Positions 55,459 through 64,000 of a DNA stretch of 64,000 nucleotides are shown here, one piece after another. The stretch comes from Gautieria morchelliformis (taxonomy: Eukaryota; Basidiomycota; Agaricomycetes; Gomphales; Gomphaceae). The notes beneath the pieces were generated by a model. That model was not told where the DNA came from, ran no database searches, and worked only from the letters and a program-made list of their open reading frames with translations. The first letter of the stretch is position 1. Each line of letters begins with the position of its first letter. The position numbers and the translations under genes were made by a program. The DNA lies in assembly GCA_015179125.1 (NCBI GenBank), contig WHVA01000016.1:1-64000 (forward strand). The letters are read 5' to 3'.

Positions 55459-56019
55459 TGTAAGGACCCGGCCTTTGGCCGGCTACTTACCGGTAGAACC
55501 TTCTTCCGAGCCCGAGCCTTGTGATATTCATGCCCGAGTACATATGATACTTATCCGTGCCCGAGCCCGATCCCGAGCTTGAACTCATATCCGACCTTGA
55601 TCCCATGCCCGTATCCCCTTAGTTACTGATTCCGCTCCATCACGCATCATTCGTATATTACCTCGCCCTGACCTCGGTCTCCTGACCTCGCCCTGACCTC
55701 CACTAATCCGTTCGCCCCTGACTTGCACCTCGTCCGTATATAACCCCCTTGTATGCATTCCTACTCCTCAGTCTGAAAATCAACTATCGTGTCCCTTCGA
55801 TCCCTAGCTAGTTTCTACGCCTCGCCTCTTAAGCCAGAACCTCGCCTCTTATTCGTTTACCTCCGAAATTGGGACTCGTGCGTAGGGTCGGCGCAGCACA
55901 TAAGCTGAAGCCAAGTCCCTCTCCGACTTCCCCATCCAAACCTCGCCCCGTAACCTCGGACCTTGACTCGGGTTTCGTCCCCGACCTCGGTCAACCTTAC
56001 GACGGATCGTATCGTAACA
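55459..56019 (+). mobile_element. Solo LTR (561 bp) in G4 gag, TSD gatgc
   Basis: Ends TGTAAGGACCCGG and GTATCGTAACA, flanked by gatgc (55454-55458 and 56020-56024). Removing it rejoins gag in frame at ESVMQG. TATA-like ccgtatataacc near 55735. It is related to the LTR at 14687-15377 (shared gctgaagcc block and terminal CGTAACA). Confidence 0.9.
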
Positions 56020-56692
56020 GATGCAAGGCCTTCAAAAGAGGTCCCTGCACACACTGACATACCATCACGCATCGAATAAATTCGACGCGGTCATGCAAGG
56101 CATGAAAACCGTTCAGGAGATGCTGAACGAGCTCACGAAATACGCGGCACGTATGATACAGCCGCCAGACGAGTACACATTCCGGAGACAGTTCGTATCG
56201 GCGCTACGCGAAACGCTGCGCAATGATGTCCTCAAAAAGGGCTATAATGCCGAGAGCAGCTCAATAGAGCAACTCTTCAAGACGGCCCGGATGATCGAGG
56301 AGGCATCCCGATACAACATGGGGATACGCCGCGCAGAAAGCACTGCAGCAACGGCAAGCGCCGCCCGGCTCACGGGGAGCAAGCCGTTGACACAAACGGG
56401 CCTGACCAGGCCCAGCCTGTTCGCAAGAAGCGGAACAGGTCAATGGCTACCGCCCTCACACCCAGCACAAGCTGGATGCCCGCCTGAAGCTAAACAGCCT
56501 CAAGTGTCAGGATCATCCCCGCGACCTGCCCCACCGACGAAAACGTCGGGCCGGCCCAACAACAGGCCCAGCGGCAGCCAAAGCAACACCACATGCTTTG
56601 AATGCGGCCAGCCTGGCCACAAGAAGGCAGAATGCCCCCGGCTTAAATCCGGTATAAGGACAGTGGCCGTGAGGCACGACGGTGAAGCCTAG

Positions 56693-57847
56693 GATCCGGA
56701 GACAGATCCCGAGCAAAACTCTCTTCCACAGATTGATGAAGAGGGGGAGGGTGATCCCCAACCCAACGACACTCCGGATAACGGAGACACGCCCGCTGAA
56801 GAGTGGGACCCTGAGCCGTCCCAATACTATGAATGGGACGAAGAGGTGGAGGACACCACCTACAGGTCCAGCGCGATCAGATTCGCGCTGGAAGACGAAA
56901 CTGCCACGAAAGTCATGGTGGCACGCACATCAGTCATGCCAGACAAGGCCGCCGAGCCGGTGTATCACCACCGAAGCAAACACAGAACGCGGCCAACGCG
57001 TCCACATAGTGAGAACCGTACCCTATCGGGGTACTGGGAAATAAACGGCATAAAAGCCCACTGCCTGCTAGATAGTGGCAGCGAAGGGGTACTGCTGTCC
57101 CCCGAATTCACGCGAGCTACAGGAATGAAGATGTTCTCCCTGGAGCAACCAATCACGCTGCAGCTAGCCTGCATAGGCAGCCGTTCCACGATCAACTATG
57201 GAATGAACACGACCATCAAGTTTGGTCGCGGGACATACGACGAATACTTCGACGTAGCAAACGTCGAATATTACGACGCGATCTTAGGGACACTGTTCCT
57301 AAGGAGATTCAGCATAACCCTGGACTTCTCGAGCCCAGGGATGATCTGCAAGGGAAACGAAGTGATCCCCACGGGCAAGGTCTCATTCGACGACGACGAA
57401 TCGAAGAATGAGGACAAAGGGCCACTGGTGAACAGGATCACCCAAGCGCCGACGCTGAACCTGGCTCATTGAAGCCAGGAGGACGAGTCGCGGGACGACT
57501 CGTCCTCGAACTCACCCTACAGTCGTAGGGAGAGACGCTCTCACCTAACGGTGAAAGCGATGGGAAAGAGGAAAGCGGGCCCGTGCGCCGCGGGACCTAA
57601 TAGACGCCAACAGCGCCTAATGGCTTCTAAGCCAACCACTACCATCATCCTCACGGATGATGACCTTCCTCGCCTCCGCGAGGAATGGATGGAAAGAATC
57701 ACTGACCTAGTCAGTGGAATTCCATTAGAACTCCTGCCACTGCGGGAGATCAACCATGAGATCAACCTCATCGATCCCAACAGCACATGCGGTATCGACT
57801 ACCGAAATGCCCCGAACACTTCCGAGAGGAACTGTCGGCGAAGATAG
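56693..57847 (+). pseudogene. G4 protease and protease-RT linker
   Basis: In frame with gag after its TAG: an acidic linker (DTPAEEWDPEPSQYYEWDEE) leads to the aspartic protease with HCLLDSGSEGVLLSPEF (active site DSGS) and YYDAILGTLFLRRFSITLDF. A TGA (57470-57472) interrupts after LNLAH; the same frame continues through a basic region and TTTIILTDDDLPRLREEWME to INHEINLIDPNS, the usual lead-in to reverse transcriptase. The frame is lost near 57785-57795. Confidence 0.82.
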
Positions 57848-60794
57848 AACAATACACCACTGCAAAGTGGTGGATTCTGGCAGTAGCGCAGCAGGCAGTG
57901 CCCATGCTGTGTGTGCCAAAGAAGAACAGTACGTTGAGAACCATCTTCGATCTGCGCCAGCAGAACGAAAACACGGTGAAGGACGTCACGCCATTCCCGG
58001 ATCAGGATATCATACGCAGCGACATGGCTCGCTGCCGATATCGAACTAAACTCGATATGTCAGAAGCATACGAGCAGATCCGGATCCATCCGGATCACGT
58101 AGCAAAGACAGCCTTTGCCACGATCCTCGGCACCTTCAGGAGCCAGGTGATACAGATGGGGACTGTAATGCCCCATCAACATTCCAACGGCTGATGACAG
58201 CCATTTTCCACGACTGCATAGGTCGCTTCGTCCATGTATACATGGACGACATCTTCATATTCTCGCTCTCAATACAAGAGCATGAAGAGCACCTCTACAT
58301 CGTCTTTGACAGACTGAGGAAGAACCACCCCTTTCTGAGTAAGAAAAAGGTGGACCTCTACTCCATCCGAATGGAGTGCCTCGGCCATATGATCGATGGC
58401 CAAGGGGTACATGCCGACGAGGATAAGATGCAACGCATCCGCGAGTGGCGCAGGCCACGGACGTTCAACGACGTCCAGCGTTTCCTCGGGCTCGTACAGT
58501 ATCTGGCACACTACATGCCGGATGTTAGCGCATATACCACCCCGCTATCGGGCTGTGCGCGTAATAACCGTCCATTCGAATGGACACCACTGCTCGACAA
58601 ATGCTGGCAAAGCATTAAGGCGTTGGCCTGTAAGGCCCCGATCCTGCGTCCAGTAGACGCAAGGTGCCCAGAGCCGATCTGGGTGATCACCGACGGATCA
58701 AAAGCCGGCGTCGGTGCAGTCTACGGCCAAGGTCCTGACTGGAAAACTTGTCGACCAGCCGGCTTCTTGTCAAAGAAGTTCAGCGTTGCTCAGCAACACT
58801 ACCGGACTCACGAGCACAAGACTATCGCGGTGCTCGAGGCTCTCATGAAATGGAAGGACAAACTGCTAGGGCGAAGGTTCACCCTCGTCACAGACCACAA
58901 GGGACTTGAGTACTTCGAGACCCAAAAGAGCCTATCTGACCGACAGGTCAGATGGTGGGAGTTTCTCTCCCAGTTCAATTTCAACACCGTTCATGTTGAC
59001 GGTATAGAGAACAAGGTAGCGGACTGCCTGTCGTGCTACTACGAGAGCGACACGAGTGATGACAATCACCCAGACCACGTCTTCGTGAACGCGGATGCGC
59101 GTTTAGATCCGGACGGTGAGTTATTGCCCACCGACCGGTATGTCGAGCTGCGAACAGCGGTGACAAGACACTCTAAACGCCTCGCTGAGAAGACAGAGGC
59201 GAGAGTAACGGAAGCCGCCACATTAAACGAGGGCTCACCAGAGCCCGCGAACATCGCCGCGTCCAGCGACGACGACAATGACATCAGAGCCATCGCCGCA
59301 GGAAATGACGGCGCACCCCTGTGCCGGATCGTCGAGCAAGGCGTAGACCTGTCTAAGGTCCTACGAGATGCGTACCATAGGGACACCATGTTCACAAAGA
59401 TCATGGCGCACCTGGACGCGCACCCGAGATTCGGGATCCGGGATGGGCTGATCTGGACTAAGAATCAGCTCAAGAGAGACGTCATTGCCGTCCCCCGCTC
59501 TGTTCTTCAAGGGGGAAGGAGGCTGATCGAAATTATCATCGATCGGGCACATCATATAGTCGGCCACTACAGCCATCTGAAGACTTCGAACTACGTTCGA
59601 AGAGCATATTGGTGGCCAGGCATGAATCCAGACATAGAAGCGTTCTGCACATCGTGCGCGAGGTGTCAGATGACGAAAACTGGGCCACAACGGCCCAAAG
59701 GCCTACTACACAGCCTACCCATTCTGGATAGGCCGTGGCAGTCAATTAGTATCGACTTCATGGGGCCCCTGCCCAAATCCAACGACTGTGACTACCTGAT
59801 GGTAGTCATCGACCGACTAACGTCGCTCGTACACCTCATGCCAACCACGACGAGTGTGTCAGCCAAGGGAGTAGCCTGGCTGTTTCTGAAAGAGGTCATC
59901 TGACTGCATGGAGTTCCCGACTCCATCGTCTCGGACAGAGACTCAAAGTTCACGTTGATCTTCTGGCGTGAACTCCAGCGACTCATGGGGACTAAGCTCC
60001 TCATGTCAACAAACCACTCGATCGGCCAGATATTGCGCGCGGTCATCAGAGACGATCAAAAGGATTGGGCAGTGAAATGCCCAATGGTTGAAGTCGCCCT
60101 CAACAGCAACGTCAGTGCGACCACAGTGTTCGCACCTTTCGAGCTGAACCACGGCTATATGCCGCAGATAGACCTCCCCATAGCCGCAGACACCCCGTTC
60201 AAAGGGGTAGCCCGGTTCGCACATCAGGCAAAATGGAACCTGATGGCGGCACACGATGCAATCATAGAGCATCGAGTGACGCAAACGTTTCATGTGAATA
60301 AGAAACGTATGGCGAGCGACAGGTACGCGGCCAATGACCGTGTCTACCTCTCGACACAAAACTTAACTCTCCTGAAAGGAAGAGCCAGAAAACTAGTCCC
60401 GTGGTACATCGGACTGTACCATGTCATCGATGCTCACAACGACGCCTCGACAGTGACCCTCGATCTTCCCGACGAGCTGAAAAGCCGTCGCATTTCACCG
60501 GTCTTCCATTCCAGCCTCGTACGGCGATATGAAGCTAACAACGACGAATTGTTCCCTCGTCGTGAGGCCAAGTCATTTTATTACTTCGGAACAAATGACG
60601 ATGAGGAGTGGCTCGTCGACGAGATTATCGCACATTGATGGATAAACTCGACGGACCTGGAGTTCCAGGTCCGTTGGACCTTAGGCGACGTGACATGGGA
60701 ACCCATGTCGTCCTGCAAGGACCTCGAAGCCCTAGATAGCTACCTAGAGCTTCGGGGTGTGGGCAAGCCACGCAACCTCCCCAGACGCCGCTAG
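57790..60794 (+). pseudogene. G4 reverse transcriptase, RNase H, integrase, chromodomain
   Basis: Reverse transcriptase: RLPKCPEHFREELSAKIEQY, RYRTKLDMSEAYEQIRIHPD with the first Asp, a frame change near 58157 in a G-run, then NAPSTFQRLMTAIF-like sequence and VHVYMDDIFIFS. RNase H: ITDGSKAGVGAVYGQGPDW and TDHKGLEYFETQKSLSDRQV. Integrase: HYSHLKTSNYVRRAYWWPGM, CARCQMTKTGP, SIDFMGPLPKSNDCDYLMVV, TGA at 59901-59903, then LHGVPDSIVSDRDSKF with the second Asp. The HPQTDGxxER block with the catalytic Glu is deleted (STNHSIGQILR). The C-terminal part has ARKLVPWYIGLYHVI and HSSLVRRYEAN, a TGA at 60636-60638 inside a chromodomain-like end (EWLVDEIIAH / DLEFQVRWTLGDVTWEP), and a stop at 60794. Confidence 0.88.
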
Positions 60795-60917
60795 ACGTGT
60801 CTGTCACGTGCAGACCACGTGATGCGCCTGCCACGGCGCGGTTAAATTTTCACCTCGGATCTTTCCGAGGGCGCATCGCTTCTTGGAAGCAACCACCACC
60901 ATCATCTACCCACGAAG
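60795..60917 (+). promoter_or_regulatory. Spacer upstream of extra ORF, possible internal promoter
   Basis: Short noncoding gap with cacgtgcagaccacgtg (two cacgtg palindromes), a TATA-like ggttaaatttt near 60840 and a pyrimidine/CA-rich leader before the ATG. It could allow separate transcription of the following ORF, but a splice acceptor is equally possible. Confidence 0.3.
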
Positions 60918-62909
60918 ATGATGCCCCCCAAAGATGGGATGGACGTTGACCCGTCAACGTCCACAACGCGAACAACGGCCCCGAGACAAGGGGCCGCTGA
61001 CATTCTCCGTGCTCCAATAGACCAGGAGCACTGGATGATCGTGGGATGGGAGGACGCCCTTGCCATCGTCCACCCGGACGATTGCGCAACGTGCGCGGAC
61101 TACGCCGCGCACCTTAGGGCCGCGACCGGCACCCGCAAGGTCAAGTTGCGGGATGAAGACATCGGCGACGCCATCGATGCAGCTTGGGGATGGCTCCCAA
61201 GGGGCATCGCGTGTCACGCGCGAGAAGAGCCCCTCCGGGACGTCCACGACCTCAAAAAAGAGGTCAAGGAGCTAGAACGCACGGTCGAGGACCGCGACGA
61301 CGTGCTCATAACCGAGTGCGCCAGGATCAAGGAACTGGAGCAGCAGCTGAGTGCAGCCCAGCTCCAGGTTACCCTGGTCCACGCTGCCTCAAAAAGGCCG
61401 CGACATGACCTGGCCACAGACCCAGTGGCCGGGCCATCTTCACCTCGGGCGACAGCACCGTTGCCGGCGCGCGCAACATCGGGGCTCGCATCCCGATTGT
61501 CGGCGCCGACTCCGACTACGACAACAACGGAAGGGCAGAGCGCACCTTCCGACTCTGCGTACGGCGTCCCAGATGGATGGGAGTCCGACTCGTCCGTCTG
61601 GAAGACGTACGACCCCAAACGGGCACAGCAGCTGGCAGAGCAGCCAAAGAAAAAGCACAAGAAATTGCGCGGCTCCCTCCACACCGTCAATGGGCTAGCC
61701 ATTGCGAAGGAAAGCACAATCAGCGCTTACCTAGCGGCGTCATCGTCGCACACCATCAACGACCCCGCCCTTCAGCGGTGGGTAGCACAGGTCGAGGCCC
61801 AGTACATCAGGCCTGGTGTGGCCCTACCTCCGCCGGCGGGGACAGTTGAGTCAGTTCATCCTCCCTACCCGGGGGAGGGAAGGCTCATCCCACTCGGAGA
61901 TCCACCAATCTCCGAGACGGGCCTCCTACCACGACCGGTAGGAAAGGCCCAACAATGTTGTACCCAATGGTACGACGTCTGCCCGCTCGACGAACCCCGC
62001 TTCGTCGAACTCATAGCGTGGGCAAAAGAAACGCCGCAGCTCGCGCATACGCGCGAGATGATCGGCGTATTCAAACACATCGAGCGCAAACAATGCGCTG
62101 GCAATCCCAAAAGGGATTGTCTCGTGATAGCGGGCGGTACCCCGCACGACATTGCGGCCATTCTAAAGGGTTGGATACACAACCCTGAAGGAATCCCCTC
62201 CACCATCCGTGACAACGCGGATGGCACCTTCAACCTATACGACATGGACATCTGGATGTGGTTGAAGGCCCTTGCACCCCGGGTCAAAGGGGTCGCATCA
62301 CCGCTCAGGGCGAGGCTACTCGACCTCTTTGGCTCGACAGACCAATGGTCGAGCCTGGTCGACGCCAGGGAAGTGCTGACGCCTCAGAGCACCACCCTGC
62401 GGCTCTCCATCACGGGCCCATTCCCTGTGGAGGGCCGAGCCGGCCCCGACATCCCACTCGCGGAGATTGCGAGATGGTTGGCCCGCTACGCGGGAGTCAC
62501 TCGTGAGCGAGCGGCATGCATTGAACACCACGTTCAGCACAGCATCACCGGCGCAGCATTCAGCGCCGCCACCCGTGAGGGCCAACAAAAGGTCATCGAG
62601 ATCAGCCATGTGAGGGCCGCGGTGCCGCGACCCCTCACTCACGCTCAGCTCGACCGAGAGCTGGCGCGCTTCCGGCCCCCTCCTCAAACGGAGGACCCGG
62701 CCGTTGAGGCCATGCTCCGCGAGGACACGGGCCCCAGCGCCCAAGCGGAGACCGCCGCTAGTAGTGAGGCCGACCAGCCTCACCCAATCACCACCGATGA
62801 CGCGGAGGTGCCCCCGGAGGAGTCACGTGCTCCTCCGGCCCCGTACGACGACGACGTCGTCGTATCGGTCACTCTAGAGGACTCCCTCATGGACGACCTC
62901 TATGAGTAG
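60918..62909 (+). CDS. Intact 663-codon accessory ORF of G4, unknown function
   Basis: The only undamaged gene of G4, located between pol and the polypurine tract, where env or accessory genes lie in other LTR elements. It starts MMPPKDGMDVDPSTSTTRTT. Residues about 105-150 form a predicted coiled coil (LKKEVKELERTVEDRDDVLI, ITECARIKELEQQLSAAQLQ). A Ser/Thr/Pro-rich stretch follows, then a basic nuclear-signal-like PKKKHKKLR at about 240. The second half looks globular, with WYDVCPLDEPRFVELIAWAK, NADGTFNLYDMDIWMWLKAL and EIARWLARYAGVTRERAACI, and an acidic tail ending EDSLMDDLYE. I see no signal peptide or membrane helix, so it is not env-like. No family recognised. A coiled-coil, nuclear or virion-associated protein is possible. 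Confidence 0.75.
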   Translation: MMPPKDGMDVDPSTSTTRTTAPRQGAADILRAPIDQEHWMIVGWEDALAIVHPDDCATCADYAAHLRAATGTRKVKLRDEDIGDAIDAAWGWLPRGIACHAREEPLRDVHDLKKEVKELERTVEDRDDVLITECARIKELEQQLSAAQLQVTLVHAASKRPRHDLATDPVAGPSSPRATAPLPARATSGLASRLSAPTPTTTTTEGQSAPSDSAYGVPDGWESDSSVWKTYDPKRAQQLAEQPKKKHKKLRGSLHTVNGLAIAKESTISAYLAASSSHTINDPALQRWVAQVEAQYIRPGVALPPPAGTVESVHPPYPGEGRLIPLGDPPISETGLLPRPVGKAQQCCTQWYDVCPLDEPRFVELIAWAKETPQLAHTREMIGVFKHIERKQCAGNPKRDCLVIAGGTPHDIAAILKGWIHNPEGIPSTIRDNADGTFNLYDMDIWMWLKALAPRVKGVASPLRARLLDLFGSTDQWSSLVDAREVLTPQSTTLRLSITGPFPVEGRAGPDIPLAEIARWLARYAGVTRERAACIEHHVQHSITGAAFSAATREGQQKVIEISHVRAAVPRPLTHAQLDRELARFRPPPQTEDPAVEAMLREDTGPSAQAETAASSEADQPHPITTDDAEVPPEESRAPPAPYDDDVVVSVTLEDSLMDDLYE

Positions 62910-62924
62910 TAATTAACCCCATAG

Positions 62925-62944
62925 TTATCTATAGAGGGGGAGGG
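62925..62944 (+). other. Polypurine tract of G4
   Basis: The run agagggggaggg lies directly before the 3' LTR start, as required for plus-strand priming. Confidence 0.8.
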
Positions 62945-63157
62945 TGTAAATAACCCGTGTATCTACATGTACATTAGTTATTACATAATCCCAGTGGGCC
63001 CCTTAGGGACCCACTGTATAGTTTATGCGTGGGAACCGGCCAGCGGTCCCCATCGCATCTTACCCTTACACTGTCACTACGTAGCATCAGAATACCACAC
63101 ATTGGTCAAGTTCTGTCGTGCTCTTGTGACTTAAGGCTTAAGATAGACATCTTTACA
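62945..63157 (+). repeat. 3' LTR of G4
   Basis: 213 bp, apparently identical to the 5' LTR, followed by the target duplication ataag (63158-63162). Confidence 0.93.
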
Positions 63158-63162
63158 ATAAG

Positions 63163-63472
63163 GCTTCCTTGCTCGCATGAGTCAGGGCAATGAATTCAGC
63201 TTCAGTTGATGATTGATAGGGCTACTATGGATTGTTTTTGACAACTCCATGATACTGTCCCTCCATAAATCTGAAAAATATAAGCCGAGTATGAGTGCCT
63301 ATGCTCTTGTGAAGCCCAATCCGCATCTGAATACCCAATGAGGCCGTCTCGATTTGTCCCAAGTGTCAATTTGTAGTCCATCGTGCCTTTTATATATTTA
63401 AAGACACGTTTGACTGCATTCCAATGAGTTGGACCTGGGTTTTCGAGGAATTGAGAAAGTAATGACACTGCG
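63163..63472 (-). pseudogene. Copia reverse transcriptase end and RNase H start
   Basis: Encodes AVSLLSQFLENPGPTHWNAV, KRVFKYIKGTMDYKLTLGTN, GLIGYSDADWASQEHRHSYS and, after one stop, STEAEFIALTHASKEAL, then runs into the G4 target site. With 53404-53127 it forms one copia RNase H split by G4. Upstream it is cut at 63473 by an LTR in the opposite orientation. Confidence 0.85.
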
Positions 63473-63756
63473 TGTTGGGTGCATTTATGCTCCTGCACCA
63501 AAATCAAGCATAATATATTCGATTTATTGTATGGTGTTTCAATCTCTTCTCACATTGTTCTTGTACCATGCATCCATTTCTCTGATTGTCTTCGAAAATT
63601 TCCAGTCACTCTCTACCTCTCCATTCCATTTTGTTATTTCTATTTTCACAAGCAGCTGCACCCAGCGGAGTCTGAAATGACTTCGACGCGCGAGCTCTTG
63701 GGCGCTAAAGAGCCGGGTAGTAGTACATGCACAGTGAGACAGATTTCCCCCTCTCT
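63473..63756 (+). repeat. Copia-family LTR in inverted orientation
   Basis: Starts TGTTGGGTGCATTTATGCTC and matches the reverse complement of 52735-53113 along most of its length. It interrupts copia pol exactly at the AVSLL codons. The right end is obscured by the tandem repeat that follows. Confidence 0.65.
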
Positions 63757-64000
63757 CAGTGACAACTAAATTCACTGAGAGAGACAAGTAACTAGTGTTC
63801 TTTCGATTTGTTGACCTAGAAATCCTCTGTAGTGAATTAATTTCTAGGTAGTGTATAATATATTTACAGTGACAACTAAATTCACTGAGAGAGGCAAGTA
63901 ACTAGTGTTCTTTCGATTTGTTGACCTAGAAATCCTCTGTAGTGAATTAATTTCTAGGTAGTGTATAATATATTTACAGTGACAACTAAATTCACTGAGA
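63757..64000 (+). repeat. 110-bp tandem repeat running off the window
   Basis: The segment cagtgacaactaaattcact begins at 63757, 63867 and 63977, giving a 110-bp period. Copies are almost identical (one a/g difference seen) and contain the ctctctcag ... ctgagagag palindrome. The array continues past 64000. Confidence 0.85.

Larger units (their letters stand above)
53761..56692 (+). pseudogene. G4 gag, broken by indels and a solo LTR
   Basis: The ATG at 53761 opens MIPRSRRRTQATSSRS. The N-terminal third is acidic then Arg/Ser-rich, followed by helical coiled-coil-like sequence (EALNKQVQAALHRSTLTRHK). The capsid core starts near 55047 (YDRITWIIRVALADAVDTDP, EAQEWFLRNIERLDRQ) and resumes after the solo LTR at 56025 with QEMLNELTKYAARMIQPPDE. 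A zinc knuckle CFECGQPGHKKAEC lies at about 56595-56636. Breaks: a frame change at a C-run near 53990, a 29-bp tandem duplication at 54472-54529, an indel near 54930-54960, the LTR at 55459-56019, and a TAG at 56690-56692 followed by open sequence in the same frame. Confidence 0.85.
53410..63157 (+). mobile_element. Full-length Ty3 element G4 with extra 3' ORF
   Basis: A 9748-bp element bounded by two 213-bp LTRs that appear identical base for base, and by perfect ataag repeats (53405-53409 and 63158-63162). Order: 5' LTR, leader, gag, protease, reverse transcriptase, RNase H, integrase, chromodomain-like end, an extra 663-codon ORF, polypurine tract, 3' LTR. It is inserted in the RNase H region of a copia element. 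Gag and pol are interrupted by frameshifts, three TGA stops, an integrase deletion and a nested solo LTR. GC content is higher than that of surrounding sequence. Confidence 0.93.

Noticed and set aside
60918..62909. Envelope glycoprotein gene in G4
   Set aside because: No signal peptide, no membrane helix and no cysteine pattern; the sequence suggests a soluble, coiled-coil, possibly nuclear protein.

Overview
The window looks like a transposon-dense, probably heterochromatic stretch of a nuclear genome from a mushroom-forming basidiomycete (Agaricomycetes). Evidence: chromodomain-bearing Ty3 elements, a copia element, a fungal Rep/Pif1 Helitron, a DUF6533-type multi-exon membrane protein gene, short introns of about 50-60 bases, and a DDE transposase fragment of a type common in mushroom genomes. 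There is no operon structure, no rRNA and no CRISPR. Most coding sequence belongs to mobile elements, and nearly all of it is broken by stops, frameshifts, deletions or nested insertions.

Layout. 0-1.6 kb: gag and 5' LTR of a minus-strand Ty3 element (G1) that runs off the left edge. 3.2-5.1 kb: an intron-containing DUF6533-like gene. 5.7-6.8 kb: a solo LTR with a clean 5-bp target duplication. 9.7-15.5 kb: a decayed minus-strand Ty3 chromovirus (G2, same LTR family as G1), itself carrying a 1.5-kb LTR-like insertion and a 691-bp solo LTR, each with perfect 5-bp target duplications. 15.5-23.4 kb: a second chromovirus (G3) whose two LTRs differ in U3 and lack a shared target duplication, with a spliced antisense ORF near its 3' LTR. 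23.4-24.4 kb: copia remnant. 27.3-28.4 kb: an inverted partial copy of the DUF6533 gene. 28.6-31.8 kb: a Helitron with Rep and Pif1 helicase. 32.4-33.1 kb: a MITE abutting the stop codon of a C2H2 zinc-finger gene (33.1-34.7 kb). 35-42 kb: the most host-like part, with several hypothetical or broken genes, one interrupted by a hAT-type MITE. 42.4-51.4 kb: a head-to-tail train of non-autonomous Helitrons loaded with minisatellites. 51.5-64 kb: a nest of insertions: a transposase fragment broken by a G3-family LTR, broken by a copia element, broken by a 9.75-kb Ty3 element (G4), broken by a solo LTR.

The most interesting object is G4 (53410-63157). Its two 213-bp LTRs appear identical and it has perfect ataag target duplications, so it looks young. 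Yet gag and pol are broken, the integrase has lost its catalytic-Glu segment, and an unrelated solo LTR sits in gag. The only undamaged gene is an additional 663-codon ORF between pol and the 3' LTR, where other LTR elements carry env or accessory genes. Across unrelated elements, many premature stops are TGA where an Arg CGA codon is expected, and two catalytic Asp codons have become Asn at former CpG sites; this fits cytosine methylation followed by deamination. Splice junctions, exact exon limits and family names were judged by eye and could not be tested by alignment here.
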